From positions 7,848 through 71,847 of the forward strand of contig VSPN01000006.1 in the NCBI GenBank assembly GCA_009775355.1: a stretch of DNA of 64,000 nt. The letters are read 5' to 3'. Each line of letters opens with the position of its first letter. Position 1 is the first letter of the stretch. A program made the position numbers and the translations under genes. The notes beneath the pieces are model-generated. The model did not search any database, was not told the DNA's origin, and saw only the letters and a list, made by a program, of their open reading frames with translations. Positions 54,049-63,200 of this stretch are shown one piece after another. The stretch comes from Muribaculaceae bacterium (GTDB taxonomy: Bacteria; Bacteroidota; Bacteroidia; Bacteroidales; Muribaculaceae).

Positions 54049-55494
54049 ATGAAGAACGTCTGTTTCTATTTCAAGATACACCAGCCTTACCGTCTGAAAC
54101 GCTATCGTTTCTTCGACATAGGCAACGACCATTATTATTATGACGACTTCGCCAATGACGAGATCATCACCCGTCTGGCCGAGAACTCATACATACCCAT
54201 GTGCGACACCCTGCTCGACATGATCCGCGAGACAAACGGTGCGTTCAGATGCGCGCTGTCGGTGTCGGGCACCGCGCTCGAACAGCTCCAGAACTACGTG
54301 CCCGACGTGATGGACCGTCTCCGGAAGCTCGCCGAAAGCGGATGCGTGGAATTCCTCTCGGGAACGTTCGCGCACTCACTTGCCTCTCTTGAGGATCCCG
54401 AGGAGTTCATACGCGAGGTGAAACTGGAGAGCGACCTGATATTCCGCACGCTCGGAGTGCGGCCGGTGACTTTCGCAAACACCGAGCTTATCTACGACGA
54501 CGACATCGCGTCGATGATCTGCGGCATGGGATTCAAGACATGCCTGACCGCAGGCGCCAAACATGTGCTGGGATGGAAATCTCCCGACTACATATACAGC
54601 GCGGCTACCGCTCCGGAGCTGAAACTTCTCCTTACCAACGACAAGCTGAGCGATGACATAGCCCGGAATTTCAACAATCCCGAATGGTCCGAATATCCGC
54701 TCAACGCCGACAAGTATATGGACTGGATCGCGGCTTTGCCCGAAGAGGAACAGATCGTCAACCTCTATTTCAGCATGGACACGTTCGGTTCGTTCCTGCC
54801 GGCATCTACAGGTATCTTCCAGTTCATGAAAGCCCTGCCCCGGTTTGCCGCCGAACGCAACATTGCCTTCTCGACTCCGTCGGAGGCGGCGGCCAGGCTG
54901 AAACCGGTCGGCGAACTGTCGGTGCCATATCCGTTGTCGGATATCGACGAGGCCCGCGATGTGTCGGCATGGAAGGGCAACGACCTGCAGCGCGAGGCTC
55001 TCGCGAAGCTCTACGGTGTGGCCGAGCGTGTGAGCATGTGCGACGACCGACGCCTGAAACAGGACTGGGAGTATCTGCAGAGCAGCGACCATTTCTACTA
55101 CATGAGCACCAAGAACATGGCCGACGGCGCGTCGCACGCGGCTTTCAGTCCGTACGACTCCCCTTTCTCTGCCTTTACAAACTACATGAACGTGCTGGCC
55201 GACTTCCTCGTACGCGTCGAGGAACAGTATCCCGAGAGCATCGACAACGAGGAGCTCAATCCCCTCCTCCTGACGATCAGAAACCAGGCCGCCGAAATCG
55301 ATTCTCTCAACAAGGAGGTCAAGACACTTCGAGCCAACATCCTCAACGACGACACACTGGTCGTGACCGAAGCCGAGGAAGTGACTGTTGCGGCCGCCGA
55401 CAATACTCCAACGGAAAAGAAAACGCGGACCGTAAGAAAAAACCCGGTTGCAAAGAAAACTCCAGCCAAAAGAACGAAATCGAAAACAGAATAA
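54049..55494 (+). CDS. Glycoside hydrolase family 57 alpha-glucan enzyme
   Basis: 481 residues. GH57 motifs: FYFKIHQPYRL (motif 1, His-Gln), ALSVSGTALEQL, ETLSGTFAHSL-type EFLSGTFAHSLASL, FANTELIYDDD (nucleophile Glu near 145), and FSMDTFGSF (acid/base Asp near 244). The catalytic part ends near 400. The last 85 residues are a coiled coil (LTIRNQAAEIDSLNKEVKTL) plus an Ala/Lys/Thr-rich basic tail absent from most GH57 enzymes. Likely cytosolic alpha-amylase or branching activity on glycogen; third gene of the operon. Confidence 0.9.
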   Translation: MKNVCFYFKIHQPYRLKRYRFFDIGNDHYYYDDFANDEIITRLAENSYIPMCDTLLDMIRETNGAFRCALSVSGTALEQLQNYVPDVMDRLRKLAESGCVEFLSGTFAHSLASLEDPEEFIREVKLESDLIFRTLGVRPVTFANTELIYDDDIASMICGMGFKTCLTAGAKHVLGWKSPDYIYSAATAPELKLLLTNDKLSDDIARNFNNPEWSEYPLNADKYMDWIAALPEEEQIVNLYFSMDTFGSFLPASTGIFQFMKALPRFAAERNIAFSTPSEAAARLKPVGELSVPYPLSDIDEARDVSAWKGNDLQREALAKLYGVAERVSMCDDRRLKQDWEYLQSSDHFYYMSTKNMADGASHAAFSPYDSPFSAFTNYMNVLADFLVRVEEQYPESIDNEELNPLLLTIRNQAAEIDSLNKEVKTLRANILNDDTLVVTEAEEVTVAAADNTPTEKKTRTVRKNPVAKKTPAKRTKSKTE

Positions 55495-55528
55495 AAAGTC
55501 GTTTAAACTTCCAAATACACAAACGATC

Positions 55529-55804
55529 ATGTTGAGACTCAATTGCTTTATCCGCGTCGACGATGACAGATACGAGGTCGTGCTCGACGCCGCCCGCAGA
55601 CTCACCGAGGCTTCGCTGCTTCAGGTCGGCTGCGTGGCCTACGACGTGTTCCGCTCGGCCACACGTCCCGACGTGCTTATGATCTGCGAGACATGGCGCG
55701 ACCAGGCGGCCCTCGACGCCCACAGCGCGTCAGAGGAATTCGCCAGATACGTCGGCGTAATACGCGAGAACGCCGAAATGAAACTCGAGACCTTCGAGTT
55801 CTGA
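55529..55804 (+). CDS. Antibiotic biosynthesis monooxygenase (ABM) domain protein
   Basis: 91 residues from ATG 55529. A dimeric ferredoxin-like ABM domain: FIRVDDDRYEVVLDAARRL, then VLMICETWRDQAALDAHSAS and a final FVKLETFEF-type strand. ABM proteins act as small cofactor-less oxygenases or quinone/heme-handling proteins; the substrate is unknown. It lies 34 bases after the GH57 gene and may be cotranscribed, with no evident functional link. Confidence 0.88.
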   Translation: MLRLNCFIRVDDDRYEVVLDAARRLTEASLLQVGCVAYDVFRSATRPDVLMICETWRDQAALDAHSASEEFARYVGVIRENAEMKLETFEF

Positions 55805-55874
55805 ATACCGTCTGCCCGCTGAACAGGCCCGCGGATCCAGGCCGCCGGTCCTGACCGCAGCAGACCCAAAGTCT

Positions 55875-55916
55875 ATCCGCTGCCGGATTGCCATAAAGAC
55901 AATTCCGGCAGCGGAT
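55875..55916 (+). terminator. Terminator of the glycogen operon/ABM gene
   Basis: ATCCGCTGCCGGA (55875-55887) pairs with TCCGGCAGCGGAT (55904-55916), followed by TGTCTTT. Confidence 0.75.
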
Positions 55917-56076
55917 TGTCTTTACGCAACGCCGCCGGCAGCCGCCATCAACCCGACACCGCCCGCGCCTTGACATATTACTAAAATTGTGGCTAAGAGC
56001 ACACAGGAGGGGACGGAAATCAACGCGTCTGCCTTGTTTTTTATTCTTCCGGTGTAGAAATCTCGAGATTTTTATC

Positions 56077-56084
56077 TATATTTG
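56077..56084 (+). promoter_or_regulatory. Putative promoter -7 element of the restriction island
   Basis: TATATTTG matches TAnnTTTG. No TTG lies at the proper distance upstream, so support is partial. Transcription from here would give a leader of about 160 bases containing the stem-loop at 56181-56248. Confidence 0.4.
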
Positions 56085-56180
56085 TAACTAAGTAAGTGTT
56101 CAAATTTAAACGATCGTAACGCTAATCTGTAAATGACCAAATCATAATCACAAAGACTTACGGCGAGAGCTGAATACTTT

Positions 56181-56248
56181 GAGAATACCCTTGTAGTCGT
56201 TACAGGCTTTGGTCGGCCTTCAGATGCTACTTGGGTATCCTCTTTTTT
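56181..56248 (+). terminator. Terminator-like stem-loop (possible attenuator) just before the helicase remnant
   Basis: GAG-ATACCC-GTAG (56181-56196) pairs with CTAC-GGGTAT-CTC (56227-56242) with small internal loops and a nested AGGC/GCCT hairpin, directly followed by six T. It ends 4 bases before ATG 56253. Confidence 0.55.
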
Positions 56249-56252
56249 GTAT

Positions 56253-56698
56253 ATGGAAATTATCAACAACGTAAACAAGACGCTTAAAGACGATATGCTC
56301 GTCACCTTGCGCTCCGGCTCCAAGGTGGCTATCGCTGCATCTTGTTTTTCCATTTACGCCTTTCAGGAACTGAAAGAGCAGTTGTCTGATATTTCTGAAC
56401 TACGCTTTATTTTCACTTCGCCTTCTTTCGTTACAGAAAAGGCTGACAAACAAAAGCGTGAGTTTTCTCTCAACGGCTTAAACCTCGATGTCGTTTGGCA
56501 GAATACGTTGCTTTTGTCGGTGAACTGGAGGTTGCCGAGGGCAACTCTCTCACCGAACAAATCCGCGTTGACGAGGAACGCGCGAGGCTAATGCGTCAGA
56601 TTGAGACGTTGGAACGCCAAATGCGATCCACGACCCAACCTCGCCGTCAACGTGAACTCTATGCTGAAATAAAAAAATTGAAATCGAATTTACCATGA
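56253..56698 (+). pseudogene. Helicase N-terminus joined to DUF4391 C-terminus, frameshifted
   Basis: From ATG 56253 the frame encodes MEIINNVNKTLKDD followed by TLRSGSKVAIAASCFSIYAF and LRFIFTSPSFVTEKADKQ. This matches the first about 70 residues of the phospholipase-D/SNF2-type helicases that often accompany type III restriction systems. After KREF the sequence changes to SLNGLNLDVV. After one frame change near 56495 it continues AEYVAFVGELEVAEGNSL and ends QPRRQRELYAEIKKLKS, the C-terminus of DUF4391. Most of the helicase and the DUF4391 N-terminus are missing. Best explained by an internal deletion and a later frameshift. Confidence 0.75.
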
Positions 56699-57483
56699 TA
56701 AGGATTAAAACAAGAAGTAGTTTTTGGATCTACTGCGTTTGTACGGTAACCGCAGTAATATTGCTTTATGCTTTAAATTGGGTCCTAAAATTACCGGCTA
56801 TTACCAGTATTATTGGAGATGAAAATACATGGTTGCCTATTGTTGCCGATGCAATAATAAGCGGAGTCATATTCATTGGAGGTAACTGGTATGCCAATGC
56901 AGATAGACTGAGGAATGATATTCAGCAAAAGAAAGCTGAGTTTCAAATAATAAGCGAGTCGGTTAATAGAGTTATTAACTCACTTAATATAAGCAGAAAA
57001 CAATTAAGTATATTATATTCTATTGAAATATCAATGGATACTCCAAGTCTCATTAAAGAAGTTCTGCAAATTCAGCAAGAGATAGATGAGGCTCAACAGC
57101 AGTTTGCTCGTACAAAATATCTTATTACTGACTCTTCAAAAATTGCAAGCTTTGAGACTTGTGTCAAGACTGTTTCTGATGCGTATCACATCGTATTAGA
57201 TACCATGCAGAAAATACTCAATGACTGGATAGCCACGAACTCGGCAAGTTTCGAAGCGCGGACAGTTGCTGACTATATCGGCTCCCCAAAAGATAAATCT
57301 GACTTCGCTATTAAATACGTTGACCATTGCAATAAACTACACTCTGAAAAGAAACGCCTTCTTGGGGTGTATGACTCTCAAAAGGATAGAGCAGATTTAT
57401 TGTTTAAGTCAGTCCAAAATAGTGGTCGCGAAATATTAGATAGTGAATACGCTCTCGTAAAACAATTAGAAAATAAATTGTAA
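56695..57483 (+). CDS. Two-helix membrane-anchored coiled-coil protein
   Basis: 262 residues, not recognised. Two N-terminal membrane helices (about 10-31 and 47-64, with the short loop GDENTW between) put both ends in the cytosol if the basic MIRIKTR start is inside. The remaining about 190 residues are helical with heptad-like segments. The gene is clearly richer in A+T than its neighbours. It overlaps the DUF4391 remnant by four bases (ATGA) and ends 7 bases before mod, so it belongs to the island. No catalytic motif is seen. A membrane-sited accessory or effector role is conjecture. Confidence 0.75.
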   Translation: MIRIKTRSSFWIYCVCTVTAVILLYALNWVLKLPAITSIIGDENTWLPIVADAIISGVIFIGGNWYANADRLRNDIQQKKAEFQIISESVNRVINSLNISRKQLSILYSIEISMDTPSLIKEVLQIQQEIDEAQQQFARTKYLITDSSKIASFETCVKTVSDAYHIVLDTMQKILNDWIATNSASFEARTVADYIGSPKDKSDFAIKYVDHCNKLHSEKKRLLGVYDSQKDRADLLFKSVQNSGREILDSEYALVKQLENKL

Positions 57484-57490
57484 ATACTAT

Positions 57491-59458
57491 ATGGATAAAC
57501 TCAAAATGCAGAGCCGTGATGTTGTGGGCGGCAACGTGGAGAAGATTGCCGCGTTGTTTCCTCACTGCGTCACTGAGCGGATAGGCAAGGACGGCACCGC
57601 CGAACTTGCCATCGACTTCGACAAGCTCCGTGCGGAGCTGTCGAACGATGCGCTCGAAGAAGGTGAGGAACGCTATCAGTTTACTTGGCCCGACAAGCGG
57701 GCAGCGTCCCGTCTCGCCAACGAGCCGGTCAATCTGACTCTGCGCCCTTGCCGCGAGGAATCGGTGGACTTCGACACAACCGAAAACCTCTATATCGAGG
57801 GCGACAATCTCGATGTCCTCAAAGTCCTTCGCGAAACATACCTTGGTCGGGTCAAGATGATTTACATTGACCCTCCATATAATACCGGCAACGACTTCGT
57901 CTATAATGACGATTTCGCTCAGGGTAAGGAGGACTTCGAGCAAAGCAGCGGGCTGTTTGATGCAGCGGGCAACCAAACTATCGACCCGATGCAGCGCAAC
58001 ACCGAAGCCAACGGACGCTTTCACACCGATTGGCTCAATATGATTTATCCTCGCCTTAAAGTCGCTCGCGACTTGCTTACCGAGGATGGCGTTATCTTTA
58101 TCTCGATAGATGATAACGAGGTTGAAAATCTTCGGAAGGTTTGTGACGAAATATTCGGAGAGTGTAACTTTGTAGCTTGTTTTATATGGAAGAGCCGACA
58201 AAACAAAGACAATAGAAATATTACAGGCGTTTCTATTGATTCGGAATATATACTTTGCTATTCAAAGAAATCTGGTGATAGAGTTTTCATAGGAACTGAA
58301 AGAAAAACAGAACAATATAAAAATCCTGATAATGACCCTCGTGGCCCGTGGACAAGTGCTAATATGGTAGGACTTGCAACTAAAGATGCAAGACCTAACT
58401 TACACTATGATCTTATAAATCCCCAGAATGGTATTAATTATGGTTGTCCAGAAAAGGGATGGAGATACGATAAAAAATCTATGGCCAAACTTATTGAAAG
58501 TAAGAGAATTTTATGGCCTGATTCGCAGCAAGGGAGGCCAAGACGAAAAGCCTTCTTGTCAGAATTATCGGATGACAATCTCCCTGGATTTTCTTCAATA
58601 ATAGAGGACGGTGTATTCACTAATACCGCAACTAAGGAAATTCATGCTTTATTGAATGGTCATTGGTTTGACTTCCCAAAACCATCGCTATTGATTAAGG
58701 ATTTCGTTAAGCAGACGACCTCGAAAGATTCTATCATCCTCGACTTCTTCAGCGGTAGTGCGACAACCGCACACGCCGTTATGAAGCTCAATGCAGAGGA
58801 CGGAGGACACCGAAAGTTCATTATGGTGCAGCTCCCCGAAGTTACCGACGAAAAGAGCGAGGCGCGTAAGGCCGGATATGCCAACATCTGCGAGATTGGC
58901 AAGGAGCGCATACGTCGCGCCGGAAAAAAAATCAGGGAGGAATTCTGTAGGGACATGCCTTCGGCATGTGGCAATGCAGAAGGAAATCTGTTTACAAGAG
59001 AAACATCGCAGAGCGATGTCCCTACGGGTGCCACCGACGGCTTAGACACCGGCTTCCGCGTCCTTAAACTTGACTCGTCGAACATGGAGGACGTGTTCTA
59101 TACTCCCGATAAGTTTGACCCGTCGCTGCTCGATAGCCTGGTAGATAATATCAAGGCAGATCGCTCCGGCGAGGACCTGCTATTTCAGGTTATGCTCGAC
59201 CTTGGCATAGAACTCTCTGCCAAGATTGAGCGTAAAGAAATCGCAGGTAAGGAGGTGTTCTCTGTTGATGATGACTACCTGCTCGCTTGTTTCGATACTG
59301 AGGTCAACGAAACGACAATCGAGGAAATGGCGAAGTTGCTCCCGACACACCTTGTCATTCGTGACGCTTCCGCTGCCAACGACAATGTGCTCGATAACTT
59401 CGACCAAATCATCGAATCCTATTCTAACGAAAAGAAGATAACAACCCATATCCTCTAA
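57491..59458 (+). CDS. mod: Type III restriction-modification DNA methyltransferase (Mod)
   Basis: 655 residues, N6-adenine or N4-cytosine methyltransferase of the beta class. Motif IV DPPYNTGNDF is near residue 127, and motif I FFSGSATTAHA near 418. Between them (about 220-410) lies the target-recognition domain, which is strikingly AT-rich (58150-58720). YIEGDNLDVLKVL near 100 precedes motif IV, as usual for type III Mod. An in-frame insertion of about 30 residues, encoded by a palindromic element at 58947-59025, precedes LDTGFRVLKLDSSNMEDVF. It methylates host DNA and provides specificity to Res. Confidence 0.93.
   Translation: MDKLKMQSRDVVGGNVEKIAALFPHCVTERIGKDGTAELAIDFDKLRAELSNDALEEGEERYQFTWPDKRAASRLANEPVNLTLRPCREESVDFDTTENLYIEGDNLDVLKVLRETYLGRVKMIYIDPPYNTGNDFVYNDDFAQGKEDFEQSSGLFDAAGNQTIDPMQRNTEANGRFHTDWLNMIYPRLKVARDLLTEDGVIFISIDDNEVENLRKVCDEIFGECNFVACFIWKSRQNKDNRNITGVSIDSEYILCYSKKSGDRVFIGTERKTEQYKNPDNDPRGPWTSANMVGLATKDARPNLHYDLINPQNGINYGCPEKGWRYDKKSMAKLIESKRILWPDSQQGRPRRKAFLSELSDDNLPGFSSIIEDGVFTNTATKEIHALLNGHWFDFPKPSLLIKDFVKQTTSKDSIILDFFSGSATTAHAVMKLNAEDGGHRKFIMVQLPEVTDEKSEARKAGYANICEIGKERIRRAGKKIREEFCRDMPSACGNAEGNLFTRETSQSDVPTGATDGLDTGFRVLKLDSSNMEDVFYTPDKFDPSLLDSLVDNIKADRSGEDLLFQVMLDLGIELSAKIERKEIAGKEVFSVDDDYLLACFDTEVNETTIEEMAKLLPTHLVIRDASAANDNVLDNFDQIIESYSNEKKITTHIL
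58947..59025 (+). repeat. REP-like palindrome pair inserted in mod
   Basis: Outer inverted repeats GTAGGGACAT (58947-58956) and ATGTCCCTAC (59016-59025) bound two hairpins: CATGCC/GGCATG at the left and ACATCGC/GCGATGT at the right. The 79-base element is translated as part of Mod. It looks unlike the neighbouring coding sequence. Confidence 0.8.
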
Positions 59459-59463
59459 GCCCT

Positions 59464-59664
59464 ATGACACAAGCAGAATTTCAATCATACCGCTTTGACG
59501 CTCGCCATGAGCCAAGCGATGAACAGTTAGGTCAGCTGATGGAAAATGCGGCTGAAAAGGTGAGGGAAACCAACCGCAAGTCCGACGAGAAGTTTTTCGC
59601 CGAACTTCGCCGCGCAAGCGACGAGGCTAAAAAACGTGGTGCAACTCAATCTGGCAACAAATGA
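59464..59664 (+). CDS. 66-residue protein preceding the zeta-like kinase (putative antitoxin)
   Basis: 66 residues, helical and highly charged: MTQAEFQSYRFDARHEPSDE, then ENAAEKVRETNRKSDEKFFA and a Lys/Arg-rich end. No recognised domain. Starts 5 bases after mod and overlaps the kinase gene by four bases (ATGA). Size, charge and coupling match the antitoxin position of epsilon/zeta-type modules. The sequence is not visibly epsilon-like, so antitoxin function is inference. Confidence 0.7.
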   Translation: MTQAEFQSYRFDARHEPSDEQLGQLMENAAEKVRETNRKSDEKFFAELRRASDEAKKRGATQSGNK

Positions 59665-60263
59665 GAAAAGGAGGACATGCACCACTGCTTATTGTCATTG
59701 CAGGCCCCAATGGGTCGGGCAAGACTACTATAACCTCGGAAGTGCTTGCGAGCGAATGGCTCGAAGATGCGGTTTATATCAACCCCGACATTGTGGCTCA
59801 GGAGAAGTTCGGCGACTGGAACTCTCCCGAGGCTGTGCGCGAGGCTGCTCTCTATTGCGAGCAATGGCGTGAACGCTGTCTCGCTAATGGAGAAAGTCTG
59901 ATTTTTGAAACCGTAATGTCGGCTCCCGACAAAATCGACTTTATCCGTCGTGCAAAACAAGCCGGATATTTTGTGAGAATTTTCTTCATCTCGACCGCCA
60001 ACCCCACCATCAACGCGGCGCGTATCGCCCGGCGTGTGATGAAAGGCGGCCATGATGTGCCTATCCCCAAAATCATCTCTCGCTACATAAAGTCTATTGC
60101 CAACTGCGCTGAAATCGCGCCGGAGGTTGACCGACTTTATGTGTATGACAACTCGCTCGAAGATGTCAAGGCGCAGCCTCTTTTCAGACTCCGCGACGGG
60201 GATTTAGGCAAGCAGTATGTCGAATCTGTCCCCGAATGGGCCAAAAACATTTTGCCAAAGTAA
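59661..60263 (+). CDS. Zeta-toxin-like P-loop kinase
   Basis: 200 residues. Walker A GPNGSGKTT (about 15-23), YINPDIVAQEKFGDW near 40, SLIFETVMS near 79 and ARRVMKGGHDVPIPKI near 119 match the zeta toxin/UDP-GlcNAc kinase-like family (the RVxxGGHxVP motif is characteristic). Zeta toxins phosphorylate UDP-N-acetylglucosamine and block wall synthesis; other family members are small-molecule or RNA-repair kinases. It sits between the 66-residue gene and res, sharing bases with both (ATGA and TAATG). Confidence 0.88.
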   Translation: MRKGGHAPLLIVIAGPNGSGKTTITSEVLASEWLEDAVYINPDIVAQEKFGDWNSPEAVREAALYCEQWRERCLANGESLIFETVMSAPDKIDFIRRAKQAGYFVRIFFISTANPTINAARIARRVMKGGHDVPIPKIISRYIKSIANCAEIAPEVDRLYVYDNSLEDVKAQPLFRLRDGDLGKQYVESVPEWAKNILPK

Positions 60264-63200
60264 TGAAGTTTCAGTTTAAGATACAAGGGTATCAGACAGA
60301 GGCTGTCGAAGATACGGTGAATGTTTTCCGGGGTCAGCCTAAGCGGGACCCGAAACACTTTCGCCGCGATGTCGGCAAGATTGCCAAAGGTACGCTTTTC
60401 TCGGAAGACGAGGAAGCGGGCTACCGTAATGCCGATGTGGAACTGACATCTCAGCAGCTTCTCGCAAATATCCGCGAAATGCAGGTCAGGAACCAAATCG
60501 TGCCGAGCACCACTCTTGCCTCCGGTCACGGTGTTGTGAATCTCGACATAGAAATGGAGACCGGCACAGGCAAGACTTACGTCTATATCAAGACGATGTT
60601 TGAACTCAACAAGCAGTATGGCTGGAGTAAGTTCATCATCGTTGTGCCGAGCATCGCCATCCGCGAGGGTGTGGCGAAATCTTTCCGTATGCTCGAAGAT
60701 CACTTTATGGAGCATTACGGAAAGAAAGCCCGTTGGTTTGTCTACAACAGCTCGAACCTGAATCAGCTCGACCAGTTTTCGCAAGACAGCGGAATCCCGG
60801 TAATGATTATCAACACCCAGGCTTTTGCCGCTTCGCTCAAAGAGGGCGGTCGCTCCAAGGAGAGCCGTATCATCTACTCGCAGCGTGATGAATTTGGCTC
60901 GCGCCGTCCGATAGACGTTATCGCCGCCAACCGTCCGATAATCATAATGGATGAGCCGCAGAAGATGGAGGGCGCAGCCACTCAATCCGCGCTCGCGAAG
61001 TTCAAACCGCTCTTTGTGCTCAACTATTCAGCCACGCACAAGACCCGGCACGACACAATATATGCGCTCGACGCTTACGATGCTTACCGCGAACAGCTCG
61101 TCAAGCGTATTCATGTGCAGGGATTTGAGGTAAAGAACCTCAAAGGCACAAGCGGATATATGTATATCGACGGTATGGTGTTGTCGCCCAAGCGTCCGCC
61201 GGAGGTGCGCATCGAACTGGAGTGCAAGCGAGCCGATGGCTCGATCCGTCGCGAAGTGAAGAAGTTCGCCACCGGCGATTCTCTTTTTGCCGCGTCGGGA
61301 CTTGCACAGTATAATGATTTTGTCATTTCCGAAATAAATCCTCGTGGCCGTGGCTACGTTTCGTTCCTTAACGGCACGACGATTTATTGCGGCGATGTAG
61401 TCAGCGATACCAACGAGGAAGCGATGCAGCGCGTTCAGATTCGGCAGACCATCATCGCTCACCTCACCAAAGAAAAGGAACTTTTCAACCGTGGCATCAA
61501 ATGCCTATCCCTTTTCTTCATTGACGAAGTAAGCCACTATCGCCAATATGATGAGGACGGCAACGAGGTAAAGGGTAAATTCCAAAAGATTTTCGAGGAG
61601 GAATACGCCAGGATTATCAATGACTTTATTACCGTTTTCGATACTCCATACGATATGTACTTGCGTAAGTTCAAGCCTTACGAGACTCATAAAGGGTACT
61701 TCTCGATTGACAAAAAGGGTAGAAGTGTAAATGTCGGAGAAAAAGCGAAGATTGATAAGGATGGAATTTCAAATGACATATCAGCATACGATCTTATTCT
61801 AAAGAATAAAGAACGTCTGCTGAGTTTTGAGGAACCGACACGTTTCATCTTCTCTCATTCCGCGCTCCGCGAGGGCTGGGATAATCCGAATGTGTTCCAG
61901 ATCTGTACGCTTCGCCACAGCAATTCCACCACTGCCAAGCGTCAGGAGGTAGGCCGTGGCTTGCGTATCTGCGTTGACCGCAACGGTATTCGCCAGGATA
62001 AGGAACTTCTCGGCGAAGATGTTCACGAGGTGAACCAACTGACCGTTATTGCCAACGAAAGCTACGCTGACTTCACAACCGCATTGCAGCGTGAGACCCG
62101 CGAGGCCCTGCGCGACCGTGTTACCGCCGCTTCTCAGGATTATTTCATCGGCGAAGTTGTGGTTGATTCCAACGGAGAGAAGCATACCATTGACTTGATG
62201 GATGCTACTCTGATTTTAGGTTATCTTTATCAAAGTGGGTATGTCACACGCAACGGCAATCTGACACCCAAATATCATGCTGATGCAAAAGCTGATGAGT
62301 TGATGATATTGCCGGAAGATTCTCCTATAAAGAATATAGAAGTCGGTATACAGAAACTCATTGCCGGTATCTTCAATCCAAAAGTGCTTGAGGATATGGT
62401 TGAGGAAGTATCTCCAACCACCCCGGCCAATGAACTTAACGATAATTTCACCGATAAGCGTTTTCAGAAACTTTGGAACGAGATTAACCACAAGTATGTC
62501 TATACCGTTCACTACGACAGCGAGGAACTGATAAACAAGTCCATCGCCAACTTGAAGAAGAATCTCACCGTAACCAAACTCCAATACGTCATGGTTTCGG
62601 GAGTACAGGATAAGGAGAATGTAACGGAGTTTGGCAACACAAAGTCCACTACTCGTGAACTGACAGACGTTTGCACATCGTCAGTGCCTTATGATGTTGT
62701 CGGCGACATTGCGCGTGGCGCACGTCTGACCAGACGCTCCGTTGTAAAAATTCTTAAAGGCATAGGCCTGAAAGTCTTGTTGTTCAAGAACAATCCCGAA
62801 GAATTCATCCGCAATGTCATTAAGGCTATCCGCGAGGAAAAGGCAACTATGATTGTTGACCATATAACCTACAATCCCACAAAGGCAGAGCCTTATGACA
62901 GCACAATTTTCGTGCCGGAGCGTAGGTTGAATGTCAACAAAGCAGTTGAATTGTCGAAGCATATCACGCCATACGTCGCATACGACAGCGACGGCGAGCG
63001 CGACTTCGCCAACTCTCTGCAAGCGGCTACCGAAGTTCTCATCTTCGCAAAGCTGCCGCGCAAGCTAAAAATACCTACACCAGTCGGGTACTACGCTCCC
63101 GACTGGGCGATTGTATTTGAGGACGGAGCTGTGCGCCACATCTTCTTTGTCGCCGAAACCAAAGGCTCGCTCGACAAAATGGAACTTCGCGGCGTGGAAC

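Larger units (their letters stand above)
55805..56252. other. Intergenic left flank of the defence island
   Basis: 448 bases without a gene. It contains the terminator at 55875, the -7 element at 56077 and the stem-loop at 56181. GC content falls towards the right by eye. No tRNA, integrase or att-like direct repeat was seen here. Confidence 0.6.

Noticed and set aside
54376..55605. 409-codon minus-strand open frame inside the GH57 gene
   Set aside because: The plus strand encodes clear GH57 motifs; the reverse frame has no recognisable domain.
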